Origin: Oxalobacteraceae bacterium
GTDB taxonomy: Bacteria > Pseudomonadota > Gammaproteobacteria > Burkholderiales > Burkholderiaceae_D
Assembly: GCA_947374865.1 (NCBI GenBank)
Contig: CANCDR010000025.1
Location: forward strand, 1-34,467
Direction of reading: 5' to 3'
DNA length: 34,467 nt
Notes under the pieces: generated by a model
What the model was told of the DNA's origin: nothing
Database searches by the model: none
The model's input: only the letters and a program-made list of their open reading frames with translations
Part shown: positions 1 through 7,340 of the stretch, one piece after another
Layout of the letters: each line of letters starts with the position of its first letter
Position numbering within the stretch: position 1 is the first letter of the stretch
Program-made: the position numbers and the translations under genes

Positions 1-43
1 CCACTCTGATGCGACAAAAAACTAAGGACTCAAGAAGCTCATG

Positions 44-1282
44 CTACTTTAAAGGCAAAATCAAGGCATTCAATTGCCCAGGATATTGCTTGAGCAGCCA
101 ACGCGCCTTCTCTTCAAATATTGGCTCATCGGGGTACGCCCGAGCAGCAGTGAGCATCGTTTGGAATGCACGCTGATTGATGGCATCCGGCGTAGCTTCC
201 TTGGCATCGATTTCTTTGTACGGCCATGTATCACCGTTCACATATTGGGCGACGAATAACAGGGCCTTCTTGATACTGCGGCCATCGATACCACTATCCC
301 AAAACGGCATACCCAGCAGCTCGCCATATCTGCCGAGATGGCCGAATGCTTCGAGCGCAAAGTTCATGTAGCTCGAAGGACGCGTACGTTCTAGCTCGGC
401 AATCAGCTTACCTTCCCGATCGATCTGACCGTTGAGTCGGCGAATCGACGCAATCTCTAGTTCACGTTTGGCGATGGCTAATTGGCCTGTGTAGAGCGCA
501 AAGGCGACGACCTGAGCGGAGTAGAAAGTGCCATGATTATTGTGCGCATTGCTCTCTTCAAAGCCATTGCGGCTGGTGAGTAGCCAGTTGAGATAGTCGC
601 GGTACCAGTCGTGGATAATCTTAGTTTCGGACGTACTCAAGACCTCGGTCGGCAAGATCAGTGCGAGGCTGTCCATCACCGGAATGAAGTCGCGGCTGCC
701 GATAATGCCGATGCCACGTCCGTCCACCCTGCCCGGAATCGCCTGGCCATAATTGAGGTTCGGATTCATGCGGGTCGCGGGTGTCACAAACCAGGCGCGG
801 GCCAACTCGGCAGCTTTCTCTGCGTATTTTTTCTCGCCGGTGAAGTACCAGGCCAAGGCGAGAACTTTTACATCACGAGAAAATTTTCCCAATCTTGCGC
901 TGTCGGTGCCTTCGGTCGAGGCAGCTGGATTATGCTGGCCGTCCCTTTGAATATAGGGCAAACCGTTTGGCTGCTTAGGGTCTGGCCACCAATAGGGACC
1001 GAAGCTAAAGAAGTCATGTTTGTTGCCGCTGGCGGGAGAGAGCGTTTTGTCCATCACGCTATAGCGCGCGTGGGTAAGTGCAGTGTCGGCTTGTGTGAGC
1101 AGGGTCTTGTAGGACTCGAGATAGAGCGGGTCGTGGTCGACGATTTTTTGTTTTGCCAGGGCCAGCTTGATGGGGTCGTAAGTGAAGAATTGTGAGGCTG
1201 CTGCGTTCGCAGGCGTTGCGACGAGTAAGGCGGCGCTGAGCCCCATCGCAAGCAATATCTTACCAACAAGGGCGTAATTCAT
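44..1282 (-). CDS. Exported alginate lyase family protein
   Basis: This 412-residue protein begins with a clear signal peptide (hydrophobic residues about 9-25, ending ANA-AAS), so it should act in the periplasm or outside the cell. The body matches the alginate lyase (PF05426) alpha/alpha-toroid family. The motif FFSFGPYWWPDPKQPNGLPY at about residues 92-111 and the motif SNAHNNHGTFY at about 244-254 are typical of the substrate groove and carry the catalytic Asn/His. Members cleave uronate-containing polysaccharides by beta-elimination, but the exact polymer cannot be read from sequence. The length is normal for the family. The ATG at 1282 directly precedes the signal peptide. The gene stands alone, with no polysaccharide-utilisation partner visible, and its left neighbour is outside the window. 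Confidence 0.85.
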   Translation of the reverse strand: MNYALVGKILLAMGLSAALLVATPANAAASQFFTYDPIKLALAKQKIVDHDPLYLESYKTLLTQADTALTHARYSVMDKTLSPASGNKHDFFSFGPYWWPDPKQPNGLPYIQRDGQHNPAASTEGTDSARLGKFSRDVKVLALAWYFTGEKKYAEKAAELARAWFVTPATRMNPNLNYGQAIPGRVDGRGIGIIGSRDFIPVMDSLALILPTEVLSTSETKIIHDWYRDYLNWLLTSRNGFEESNAHNNHGTFYSAQVVAFALYTGQLAIAKRELEIASIRRLNGQIDREGKLIAELERTRPSSYMNFALEAFGHLGRYGELLGMPFWDSGIDGRSIKKALLFVAQYVNGDTWPYKEIDAKEATPDAINQRAFQTMLTAARAYPDEPIFEEKARWLLKQYPGQLNALILPLK

Positions 1283-1386
1283 AGGAATGTCTCAATGTCT
1301 TTGAAAGATTAGGAAAACGTTTACCTTAACATGAAACAGTACTGCGACATGCTCGATTTTTCACTCATACAGTTCTTTGGAGATGC

Positions 1387-1422
1387 AAAAAGCCCGAAGG
1401 AGCGAATCGCTTCGGGCTTTTT
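1387..1422 (-). terminator. Strong rho-independent terminator of the nitroreductase gene
   Basis: A perfect 13-bp inverted repeat (AAAAAGCCCGAAG at 1387-1399 and its complement at 1410-1422) encloses a 10-base loop. It is flanked by A-runs and T-runs, so it can end transcription in either direction. It lies just past the stop codon of the leftward nitroreductase gene and insulates the alginate-lyase-like gene. Confidence 0.9.
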
Positions 1423-1452
1423 AACTAGCCGCTTATTTGTGGCGGGGCGAAT

Positions 1453-2073
1453 TTAGTCAGCGCTAAAGCTCACCACATCGGCTGTTGCACGACGCACCTT
1501 ACGCGGCCAGTTGCCTGGCGCTGCGCGGCCGACTGCGACCAGCATCACAGGGATTTCATTGCTCGCTAGACCGCATTCGGCGCTGACCGCTGCCGGGTCA
1601 AAACCGATCATGGCACCCGAGACCAGGCCCTTGCCATGTGCGGCGTACATCAGAGTCATTGCGGCCATCGAGGCGGAGCGGATCGCTTCATCCCGTTGGA
1701 GTTGATCCTTACCGTTGTACATGCCATTGGCCATACCGATCCAACCATCATAGGCCGCCTGATCGAGGTGACCGCCGTCGAGCATAGGCTTGATCAGCGC
1801 CGGCAGATCTGTGTGGCCACCGACTTTGCCAACCACCACAAAGGTCACCGCTGCGTCACCCACTTTGGGTTGATTGTAGGCCGCCGCCTTGAGACGCGCT
1901 TTGGCTGCGGGGGTATTCACCGCGATCAGACGCCAATTTTGCTGGTTAAAGGAAGTCGGCGTCTGATTGGTTAATTCGACGATGTCATGGATCTCTTGAA
2001 CGCTCATTGCGTGCGTTGGATCAAAATTGTTGGCAGAGGTACGGCCGTTAATGGCGCTAAAAACGTCAGTCAT
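1453..2073 (-). CDS. Nitroreductase family protein (RutE/HadB-like)
   Basis: This is a 206-residue member of the FMN-dependent nitroreductase fold. The N-terminal segment with INGRTSANNFDP (about 8-19) and the PTSFNQQNWR segment (about 39-48) are the usual FMN-contacting features. The length fits the RutE/HadB-type subfamily, whose members reduce nitro groups, enones or malonic semialdehyde using NAD(P)H. There is no signal peptide, so it is cytoplasmic. The ATG at 2073 has an AGGA ribosome site a few bases upstream. It is followed by the strong terminator at 1387-1422, so it is probably transcribed alone. The physiological substrate cannot be inferred, because no rut or other pathway genes lie beside it. 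Confidence 0.85.
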   Translation of the reverse strand: MTDVFSAINGRTSANNFDPTHAMSVQEIHDIVELTNQTPTSFNQQNWRLIAVNTPAAKARLKAAAYNQPKVGDAAVTFVVVGKVGGHTDLPALIKPMLDGGHLDQAAYDGWIGMANGMYNGKDQLQRDEAIRSASMAAMTLMYAAHGKGLVSGAMIGFDPAAVSAECGLASNEIPVMLVAVGRAAPGNWPRKVRRATADVVSFSAD

Positions 2074-2181
2074 AAAAGTCCTAAAAAAAGGGAAACGAAA
2101 AAGTACGATCTCAAGCCATACACACGATGGACTGAATCGGCGACTTGTTAAGGCGAATTATTACACGACTGCAATTGACTG

Positions 2182-2299
2182 TGGGGTCAGGTCTTGACAT
2201 GACATATTTGAACCTTTTGATATGAAAACCTGTCATGTCAAGACCTGACCCCAGCCAGCGACTTTGAGAACCTGTCAAGTCAAGACCTGACCCCAGCGA
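2182..2299. repeat. REP-like palindromic repeat cluster
   Basis: A 23-base arm starting TGGGGTCAGGTCTTGACA (2182-2204) is exactly complementary to 2231-2253. A third, nearly identical copy (one mismatch) of the right arm and its flanks lies at 2271-2298, and a shorter GACCCCAGCGACTT echo follows. The inverted pair can form a long hairpin, and the second and third copies form a direct repeat with a 42-base spacing. From memory, intergenic repeats with this GGGGTCAGGTCTTGAC core recur in Burkholderiales and resemble REP elements mobilised by RAYT transposases. No transposase is present here. Apart from this repeat, the gap from 2074 to 2374 contains only the nitroreductase upstream region. Confidence 0.75.
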
Positions 2300-2374
2300 T
2301 GACCCCAGCGACTTGGTGTTTTTGTTTATACTGTTTGGTATTGACGCTCTTTCATTTCTTCACCAGGATTAAGC

Positions 2375-2773
2375 TTGGACCTTGCCCCCTCCCCGCCTTT
2401 AAAAAAATTAGTGATTCTGCTGCACGCCGCACGTCCCGATCAGCCAGACACCTGTCAGATGCCCTTCGTGTATGCAATGACGGCGGCGGCTATGGAAGTG
2501 GAGGTGGAAATGCATTTCACCGGGCAGTCGGTCAGACTGCTGATTGAAGGGGTCTCGCGGGACATTCCTAGTGGCGCCCAGCAGCAAAAAACGCTCTATG
2601 ACAACATGCAGGATGCGGCGCAGCTTGGCGTGCGTTTTCTGGCTTGCAGCATGGCGTTGCAAGAACATGTCGGTGCGGATGAAGTGAAAATTGCCGAGTT
2701 CGGCGGCGCGGCAGGTGCTGCGACTCTGATCATGCGCAGCCTCGATCCCGAATGGCGCATGCTGAATTTTTAA
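2375..2773 (+). CDS. DsrE-like sulfur-relay protein (TTG start)
   Basis: The 132-residue protein has the DsrE/DsrF-like fold signature: a beta strand LVILLHAA (about 12-19), a helix with MPFVYAMTAAAM, and the loop FLACSMALQEH (about 88-98) with a cysteine at the position where family members carry their persulfide-accepting Cys. Related proteins pass sulfane sulfur to TusA-type partners, and a TusA-like gene follows immediately with its ATG overlapping this stop codon (TAATG at 2771-2775). No in-frame ATG exists near the start. TTG at 2375 is chosen because AGGA lies six bases upstream and an in-frame stop lies at 2342. It is probably cytoplasmic. The sulfur-transfer role is inferred from family and neighbour. 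Confidence 0.8.
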   Translation: MDLAPSPPLKKLVILLHAARPDQPDTCQMPFVYAMTAAAMEVEVEMHFTGQSVRLLIEGVSRDIPSGAQQQKTLYDNMQDAAQLGVRFLACSMALQEHVGADEVKIAEFGGAAGAATLIMRSLDPEWRMLNF

Positions 2774-3063
2774 TGACGGGCTTATTGAACGACCTATTGA
2801 CCAACTTAATGACGAACCAACTCCCCCATCCAAATACCCCACCCCACTACGATGCAGAATGGGACGCAGCCGATCTTGGCTGCGGCGAACTGGTACTCGA
2901 CTTAATGCTGCGTCTGCGTAAGCTTGAATCGGGCCAAATTCTGCGCTTGATCGCCACTGATCCGGGGGCTGGGTCCGATATTCCGGCATGGTGCCGCATG
3001 ACAGGTCATCTGCTGTGCGCTAACGATCCGGCACATCACGTTTTTTTCATTCAACGAAAATAA
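2773..3063 (+). CDS. TusA-like sulfurtransferase domain protein with variant active site
   Basis: This 96-residue protein matches the TusA/SirA fold. A cysteine (Cys37) lies in DLGCGEL near the first helix, and the strand-turn segment SDIPAWCRMTGHLL holds a second cysteine (Cys74). In canonical TusA the first cysteine sits in a CPxP motif. Here it is CGEL, so the helix-capping prolines are lost while the thiol is kept. The ATG at 2773 is preferred over the in-frame ATG at 2752 because it forms a TAATG overlap with the DsrE-like stop codon, which indicates translational coupling. The same D(I/L)PAWCRMT segment occurs in the N-terminal domain of the facing gene at 3277-4809. It may carry persulfide between DsrE-like proteins; this is inference. 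Confidence 0.75.
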   Translation: MTGLLNDLLTNLMTNQLPHPNTPPHYDAEWDAADLGCGELVLDLMLRLRKLESGQILRLIATDPGAGSDIPAWCRMTGHLLCANDPAHHVFFIQRK

Positions 3064-3084
3064 ACTGCAGCGGCGCTGCGCTTG

Positions 3085-3275
3085 TTTGCATAGCTTGATT
3101 ACTGTGCGCATTTGCTACGCATGTTTGCAACGTAGATTTGCAGCGTATGTTTCCAACGTATGTTTGCAACGTAAGTTTGCAACATAGATTTACAGCCCAG
3201 ATTTGCAGCGCATGTTTGCAGCCAAGATTTACAGCGCGTATTTGCCCCCCGTATTTGCAACGCGGGTTTGCTAAG
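3085..3275. repeat. Tandem array of a 13-bp unit, about 14 degenerate copies
   Basis: From 3111 the sequence is an uninterrupted series of 13-base units beginning TTTGC or a variant (TTTGCAACGTAGA, TTTGCAGCGTATG, TTTCCAACGTATG, TTTACAGCCCAGA and so on), with unit starts at 3111, 3124, 3137, 3150, 3163 and onward to 3267. Two weaker units in the same register start at 3085 and 3098. The first five bases are well conserved and the last four vary. Because 13 is not a multiple of three, the array is not protein-coding. It fills the gap between two convergent genes. Its function is unknown. Options are replication-slippage expansion, a protein-binding array, or an RNA terminating structure. Confidence 0.9.
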
Positions 3276-3276
3276 A

Positions 3277-4809
3277 TTAAATACGATGCCGATCGCGTAG
3301 CACCGCCGAGGCTTGCGCCATCACCTTGAGTTTGGCTTGCGCGATACGGTCGCTAGTGACTGGATTATCGGCGAAGGTCGCAAAGCCGCAGTCCGGATTC
3401 AGCAGGACGCGCTCTTTACCAAAAATCTGAATCGCCTGCTCACCTTTGCGGATCACATCGTCGAGCATCTCGACATCGTTGAGCTTTTGATTACAGACAC
3501 CCACACCAATCCGAAAGTGTTCAGGCAGCGCCTGGAGAATTTCGATTTCTCCCGCGCGCGGGGTACAAAGTTCGAGGAATAAGGTCCCGACATCGAGCTG
3601 AGAAAGTGTCTCCAGCAGCGGATTGTAATTACCACACAACGCTTTGCTTTCATCGGGCGACCAGTTACCCCGGCACATATGCACACCAATGCGCTCGGCG
3701 GGAAAGCCCGCAGTGACGGCATTGATCAATTCGCGTGCAAAGCCCAGTTCGGTGATTGGATCGTTCTTGCCGGATAAGGCGCCACACATAAAACTGCGTT
3801 GCGTCGTCGGCCCGGAAAACACCACTTCCGATAACACCGGCTCATCAAACTGAACAATGGCGGCGCCCCCGGCGAGTAAAAAGGCTAACTCTTCGCGTAA
3901 TACGCGCACGATGTCCACGGCAAGGTTTTCACGATTGGCATAGGCGCGGTCGGAAATACATTCCATCCACATCGTCCGCGTGAGCAGATAAGGCCCTGGC
4001 AAAGCGATCTTAACTGGCTTATCGGTAATCGATTTAACGAATTCGAGCTCGTGTACCGCCAGTGGTTTGCTGCGTCCCAGCGGGCCAAACACGGCAGGAT
4101 GGCGCACATCACCGGCCGGCACATCGAGCGCGCGCAGCTCGCGTTCAAATTCTTCCGGATCATCCACCAAAGGCAGCAAATCTGTGAGCGGAATCAGCTG
4201 GCAGTTATCCATCAGGCCACCGACAAAGCTGGCGTAGCTATCGCGCCGTTGCTCGCCATCGGTGACGACATCGACACCAGCACGAACCTGAGCATCGACT
4301 GTCAGCCGTACCGCATCGTCGGCGGCGGCCTGAAAGCTGGCTTCATCGAGCCGGCCTTCGGTATGTTCGTGAAGTGCTTGAATCATCCAGCGCGGCCGCG
4401 GCCAGCTGCCGATGCCCATCACAGACAGCGGACGGATTGGTGCGACTGCCACAGGCGCCGGTAGCGTGGCGGGAATCGTGATGGCGACCACCGTCATGCT
4501 TGGGCTTTGGGTAGCGAACGAGGCGGCAGTCACTGCGGCCTGACGCTCACTGAATGCGCCCTTACAGACCAGAAAACTGCGCTGCTTTCCTGCTTTAGTC
4601 CAGGACATCAATTCATTCTTGGTCATACGGCACCAGGCCGGCAGATCTTCGTCTACCGAAGTTTCTGAAGAACGGATTTCCAGCAAACCGCCGCGCGCGA
4701 GTGGATCAATATGCTTACGAATCAATAGCAAAAGTCCGTTACCGCAGTCGAGATCACCGCCATCAAAACTGATATCGGGTACATGTTGATGACGGTCGAC
4801 CGGTTCCAT
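3277..4809 (-). CDS. TusA-like domain fused to a MetE-core (cobalamin-independent methionine synthase-like) methyltransferase
   Basis: This 510-residue protein has two parts. Residues 1-85 are TusA-like, with Cys22 in DLDCGNG and Cys60 in DLPAWCRMT, very like the standalone protein at 2773-3063. After a linker, residues about 129-510 form a MetE-family barrel starting GIGSWPRP. The zinc/thiolate ligands appear as His377 and Cys379 (HMCRGN), Glu413 (FLELC) and Cys474 (LNPDCGF), so methyl transfer to a thiol is chemically plausible. The N-terminal folate-binding half of full-length MetE (about 750 residues) is absent, as in folate-independent core-MetE and related thiol-transferase proteins. 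AGGA precedes the ATG. It is the last gene of a leftward operon, 36 bases after a DsrE-like gene. The methyl donor and acceptor are unknown. Confidence 0.8.
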   Translation of the reverse strand: MEPVDRHQHVPDISFDGGDLDCGNGLLLLIRKHIDPLARGGLLEIRSSETSVDEDLPAWCRMTKNELMSWTKAGKQRSFLVCKGAFSERQAAVTAASFATQSPSMTVVAITIPATLPAPVAVAPIRPLSVMGIGSWPRPRWMIQALHEHTEGRLDEASFQAAADDAVRLTVDAQVRAGVDVVTDGEQRRDSYASFVGGLMDNCQLIPLTDLLPLVDDPEEFERELRALDVPAGDVRHPAVFGPLGRSKPLAVHELEFVKSITDKPVKIALPGPYLLTRTMWMECISDRAYANRENLAVDIVRVLREELAFLLAGGAAIVQFDEPVLSEVVFSGPTTQRSFMCGALSGKNDPITELGFARELINAVTAGFPAERIGVHMCRGNWSPDESKALCGNYNPLLETLSQLDVGTLFLELCTPRAGEIEILQALPEHFRIGVGVCNQKLNDVEMLDDVIRKGEQAIQIFGKERVLLNPDCGFATFADNPVTSDRIAQAKLKVMAQASAVLRDRHRI

Positions 4810-4845
4810 GAATTTCCTGACTATTTTTAAAATGTTTTAGTGGTA

Positions 4846-5208
4846 TTAATAACTGAGACTTGGGCAATTATCGCTCATGAATTCCACCAGTTTGGCACCG
4901 CCGACGATGACTGCGCCGGGGATCAATTGGCTTTCATCGAGTTCACGCTTTTTAAAGCACGGTGAGCAGACATACATTTTGCCGCCGGCGTTGACGAAGT
5001 TAGTGATGAGTTCCTTGAGCGGCGCAAAGCCCGCTTCGTGAATCGCATCGGCATAGCCCGCCTGCGATAAGCGTGTACCTTCGATGTTCAGAAACACGAC
5101 GACTTCCTTATCGCTGGCGACTGCCGCATTAGCGACCACAAAGGCGACGGTAGCGCGGTCGGTATCGTCTTTAGCGCAGGTGAGGCTGATAACAAATTTT
5201 CCTGACAT
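4846..5208 (-). CDS. DsrE-family protein with CxxC motif
   Basis: This 120-residue protein has a DsrE/F-like fold: an N-terminal strand KFVISLTCAKDD, a helix with ATVAFVVANAA, the strand KEVVVFLNIEGTRL, and a CSPC motif in KMYVCSPCFKKR (about 78-88) at the position used for sulfur or redox chemistry. The start at 5208 is chosen because CTGGAGAACACC gives a good ribosome site directly before this ATG. A longer reading frame to 5433 only overlaps the preceding gene. It lies 43 bases after the exported-protein gene and 36 bases before the TusA-MetE fusion, which supports one operon. It probably donates sulfur to or accepts it from the TusA-like domain encoded next door; this pairing is inferred, not shown. 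Confidence 0.82.
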   Translation of the reverse strand: MSGKFVISLTCAKDDTDRATVAFVVANAAVASDKEVVVFLNIEGTRLSQAGYADAIHEAGFAPLKELITNFVNAGGKMYVCSPCFKKRELDESQLIPGAVIVGGAKLVEFMSDNCPSLSY

Positions 5209-5251
5209 GGTGTTCTCCAGATAAGTTAAAAAATATATTCTGTACTGACGA

Positions 5252-6784
5252 CTACTTGCGCCGGCGTCCAAGTTCATAGGCCATGCCGACCAAGGCCAGC
5301 AGCAGGATGCCGATACCAGCCATGACGCCCATCGACAATCCACCCGACTGTGCACTGACGGCTTGCGCGTGGGCGGTGTAGTTTCGCAAGCCCATCGCAC
5401 GGCCCACATCCTGCAGAATGGCCTGGCCTGCAACGCGTCCCTGACCTAAGACCAGATCGATATTACTCACGCCGGCGCCACCAAGGTTGATCGACTTGTT
5501 ACCATCCTTGTCTTCAACATGCCAGTTTTGCACCTCATTGCCGGCAATTTTACCGACCACGACCTTGAAGTATTTTTCTGGGCCGTCAACGCTCGTGCCT
5601 GGGGCAATGCGGATCTCTTCTTTATTCACCAGCATGAAGCCGAAATTATGGCCGGTTGGGCAAGCTATCGGATAGACCGCAAAGCGTGGATCACCGGCGT
5701 AGGTATCGCCATATCGCAGACTGCTGGTCTTGGCGTAAAGTTTCAGATTTGCCTGGTCGTCTTTAAACGTATCAGCACCAGGGACAAGAAATCCGGCGAT
5801 ATCACCGAACTCAAATACCAGCGCCTTACGCGACGCGGTATCTTCGTTGAGGCGTTCATTATTGACCGGACCTAGAGTACGTTCAAGCTTGACTGTCGCG
5901 CCGTCGAGAACTTGAATCTTTACCGTGCCGGCTTTTTTATCGACTGCTAAAAGTCGTACCACGTATTGGCCCGCTTTCCATTCCTGTCCGGCTTTGGCTA
6001 AACCAGCAAATACTTTTTCATCGGCCAGCAGCATGCGATCTGTCCGCACGCCTGAGAGCCAGTCAAATACCATCCGCTCGCGATTGACTTCGCGTGCCTG
6101 GCCCTGGTTATACAGCTGGGTAAATGTCATGCCCCACCAGCCTGGCTGGGTGGAAGAGAGAACCGGATTACCAAATGCCCACGCCCAGTCTGTGCCGGAA
6201 ATGGTCCGTACATGCAAGGCATGATTCGTGGTTTTTTCGTGGGCCACGGTCGCATAGTAATAATAGACCTGGCCACCCACGACGACGCTCTGGCCGGCTG
6301 GTATGGTGACGTTTTCTTTGACGACGATGCGCATGTCGTAATCAATATAGGTCGGCATACGACCCAAAACCGGCAGCGGTTCACCGCGCAGTGCGACTTC
6401 ACCGCCCCAGGTATCTTCCAGATACATCAGGCCGCCTGGCGGGATAACGACTTGACCGTTTTCGATCCGGCTTTTGCGAATGAATACACCGTCATATTTG
6501 GGTCGTTTGGTGCCGTAGTCGTCGGTGACGGTTCTTCCCTGCGGCAGTCCCGGTAAGCCAGCGACATAGGCCGGATCCTTTGGCCGGTCGGCGATCAGGG
6601 ATAGCGGCGGCGGTGCAAGATCGGCTTCGGCGATTGGGTGGGCCAGCGGCATTCCGGGACGTGCCGGGGTAATCAGCTGAGCGGCGTCGATCGCCAAGCC
6701 CTGCGAAGCAGGCAATAGCGACAAGGCCAGGGAAATCAACAAAGCAGTTCGTGTTGGAGTAAAGTGCATTTTAGCTTTCATCAT
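5252..6784 (-). CDS. Unrecognised exported protein with C-terminal membrane anchor
   Basis: I do not recognise this 510-residue protein. It has an N-terminal signal peptide (TALLISLALSLLPASQGLA, about 13-31), a long region rich in beta-forming and aromatic residues, and a C-terminal transmembrane helix (about 485-505) followed by GRRRK. It should therefore sit outside the inner membrane, anchored at its C-terminus. Features of note are a proline-rich early segment (about 35-70), WGGEVALRGEP, GQVYYYYATVAHEKTTNHALH and a lone mature-region cysteine in YPIACPTGHNFGF. Alternating strands suggest a beta-sandwich or propeller. Its start overlaps the end of the preceding membrane-protein gene by 14 bases, and a DsrE-like gene follows 43 bases later, so it belongs to the sulfur/methyl-transfer operon. 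ATGs at 6784 and 6781 are both possible starts. Confidence 0.7.
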   Translation of the reverse strand: MMKAKMHFTPTRTALLISLALSLLPASQGLAIDAAQLITPARPGMPLAHPIAEADLAPPPLSLIADRPKDPAYVAGLPGLPQGRTVTDDYGTKRPKYDGVFIRKSRIENGQVVIPPGGLMYLEDTWGGEVALRGEPLPVLGRMPTYIDYDMRIVVKENVTIPAGQSVVVGGQVYYYYATVAHEKTTNHALHVRTISGTDWAWAFGNPVLSSTQPGWWGMTFTQLYNQGQAREVNRERMVFDWLSGVRTDRMLLADEKVFAGLAKAGQEWKAGQYVVRLLAVDKKAGTVKIQVLDGATVKLERTLGPVNNERLNEDTASRKALVFEFGDIAGFLVPGADTFKDDQANLKLYAKTSSLRYGDTYAGDPRFAVYPIACPTGHNFGFMLVNKEEIRIAPGTSVDGPEKYFKVVVGKIAGNEVQNWHVEDKDGNKSINLGGAGVSNIDLVLGQGRVAGQAILQDVGRAMGLRNYTAHAQAVSAQSGGLSMGVMAGIGILLLALVGMAYELGRRRK

Positions 6785-7340
6785 GACGTGGTGAAGGTGT
6801 TTTGCATGCGGCGCGAAGGTCGACCGGACATACCGCCAGACGGCGAGAGAGGAACAAGCTGCCCCAGCCGGTCAGCACTAAAGTATTGAGCGCCATGAGC
6901 CATTTCGGCATGCCGATTAAAAGCGTGCTGCCAATGCCAAGTCCGACCACAGAAAGGATCGGTGCGAGGCAGCCAATGCAGAGCGCCGCCAGCGCCAGCA
7001 CGCTGCCGCCCATCGCGGCACCCGTAGCAATACCTGCACCAAGCCGACGCACAGTCGATAGCGACAATGCAACGAAGGCGACCGAAAGACCGGCGCACAC
7101 GGCGCTCCAATATTCTTGTTTGCGTACGAAGCTTAGCCACCAGGCAGCGGTCGCTGGATATTCAATCCGGCCTGAAGGCGCGAAATCATCTAGCGTAAAT
7201 CCACAGGCTTGGGCATCTTCCAGCGAGACCGGCACAGTGAAGGTCCACCAGCCTAATGCAACATAGAAGAACGCAGCGGCAAAAAATACCAGTACCAGCA
7301 GCACCTGCATTCGATTGGAAAATAGACGATTATTCAACAT
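6771..7340 (-). CDS. Small polytopic membrane protein with CIGC helix motif
   Basis: From ATG 7340 this gives 189 residues with about four membrane helices: VLLVLVFFAAAFFYVALGWW near the N-terminus, two in the middle, and a final hairpin around GSTLLIGMPKWLMALNTLVL. A CIGC pair lies inside a helix in AALCIGCLAPILSVVGLG. This resembles the intramembrane paired-cysteine layout of MerT-like metal transporters, but I cannot confirm homology. The frame stays open to 7598, but the extra N-terminal residues are basic, cysteine-rich and unlike a membrane protein, so 7340 is chosen; ATG 7409 and ATG 7310 remain possible. No strong ribosome site marks the start. It is the first gene of the leftward operon ending with the TusA-MetE fusion. 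Confidence 0.6.
   Translation of the reverse strand: MLNNRLFSNRMQVLLVLVFFAAAFFYVALGWWTFTVPVSLEDAQACGFTLDDFAPSGRIEYPATAAWWLSFVRKQEYWSAVCAGLSVAFVALSLSTVRRLGAGIATGAAMGGSVLALAALCIGCLAPILSVVGLGIGSTLLIGMPKWLMALNTLVLTGWGSLFLSRRLAVCPVDLRAACKTPSPRHDES

Noticed and set aside
611..1195. 194-codon open frame opposite the alginate-lyase-like gene
   Set aside because: It is antisense to a strongly supported gene with signal peptide and family motifs; its own translation has no recognisable character.
3138..3329. 63-codon plus-strand open frame
   Set aside because: It is the translation of the 13-bp tandem array, which gives a 13-residue periodic artefact rich in Cys and Gln, with no ribosome site.
4846..5433. 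Start of the CxxC DsrE-like gene at 5433
   Set aside because: The upstream extension overlaps the preceding gene and lacks DsrE character; ATG 5208 has a good ribosome site.
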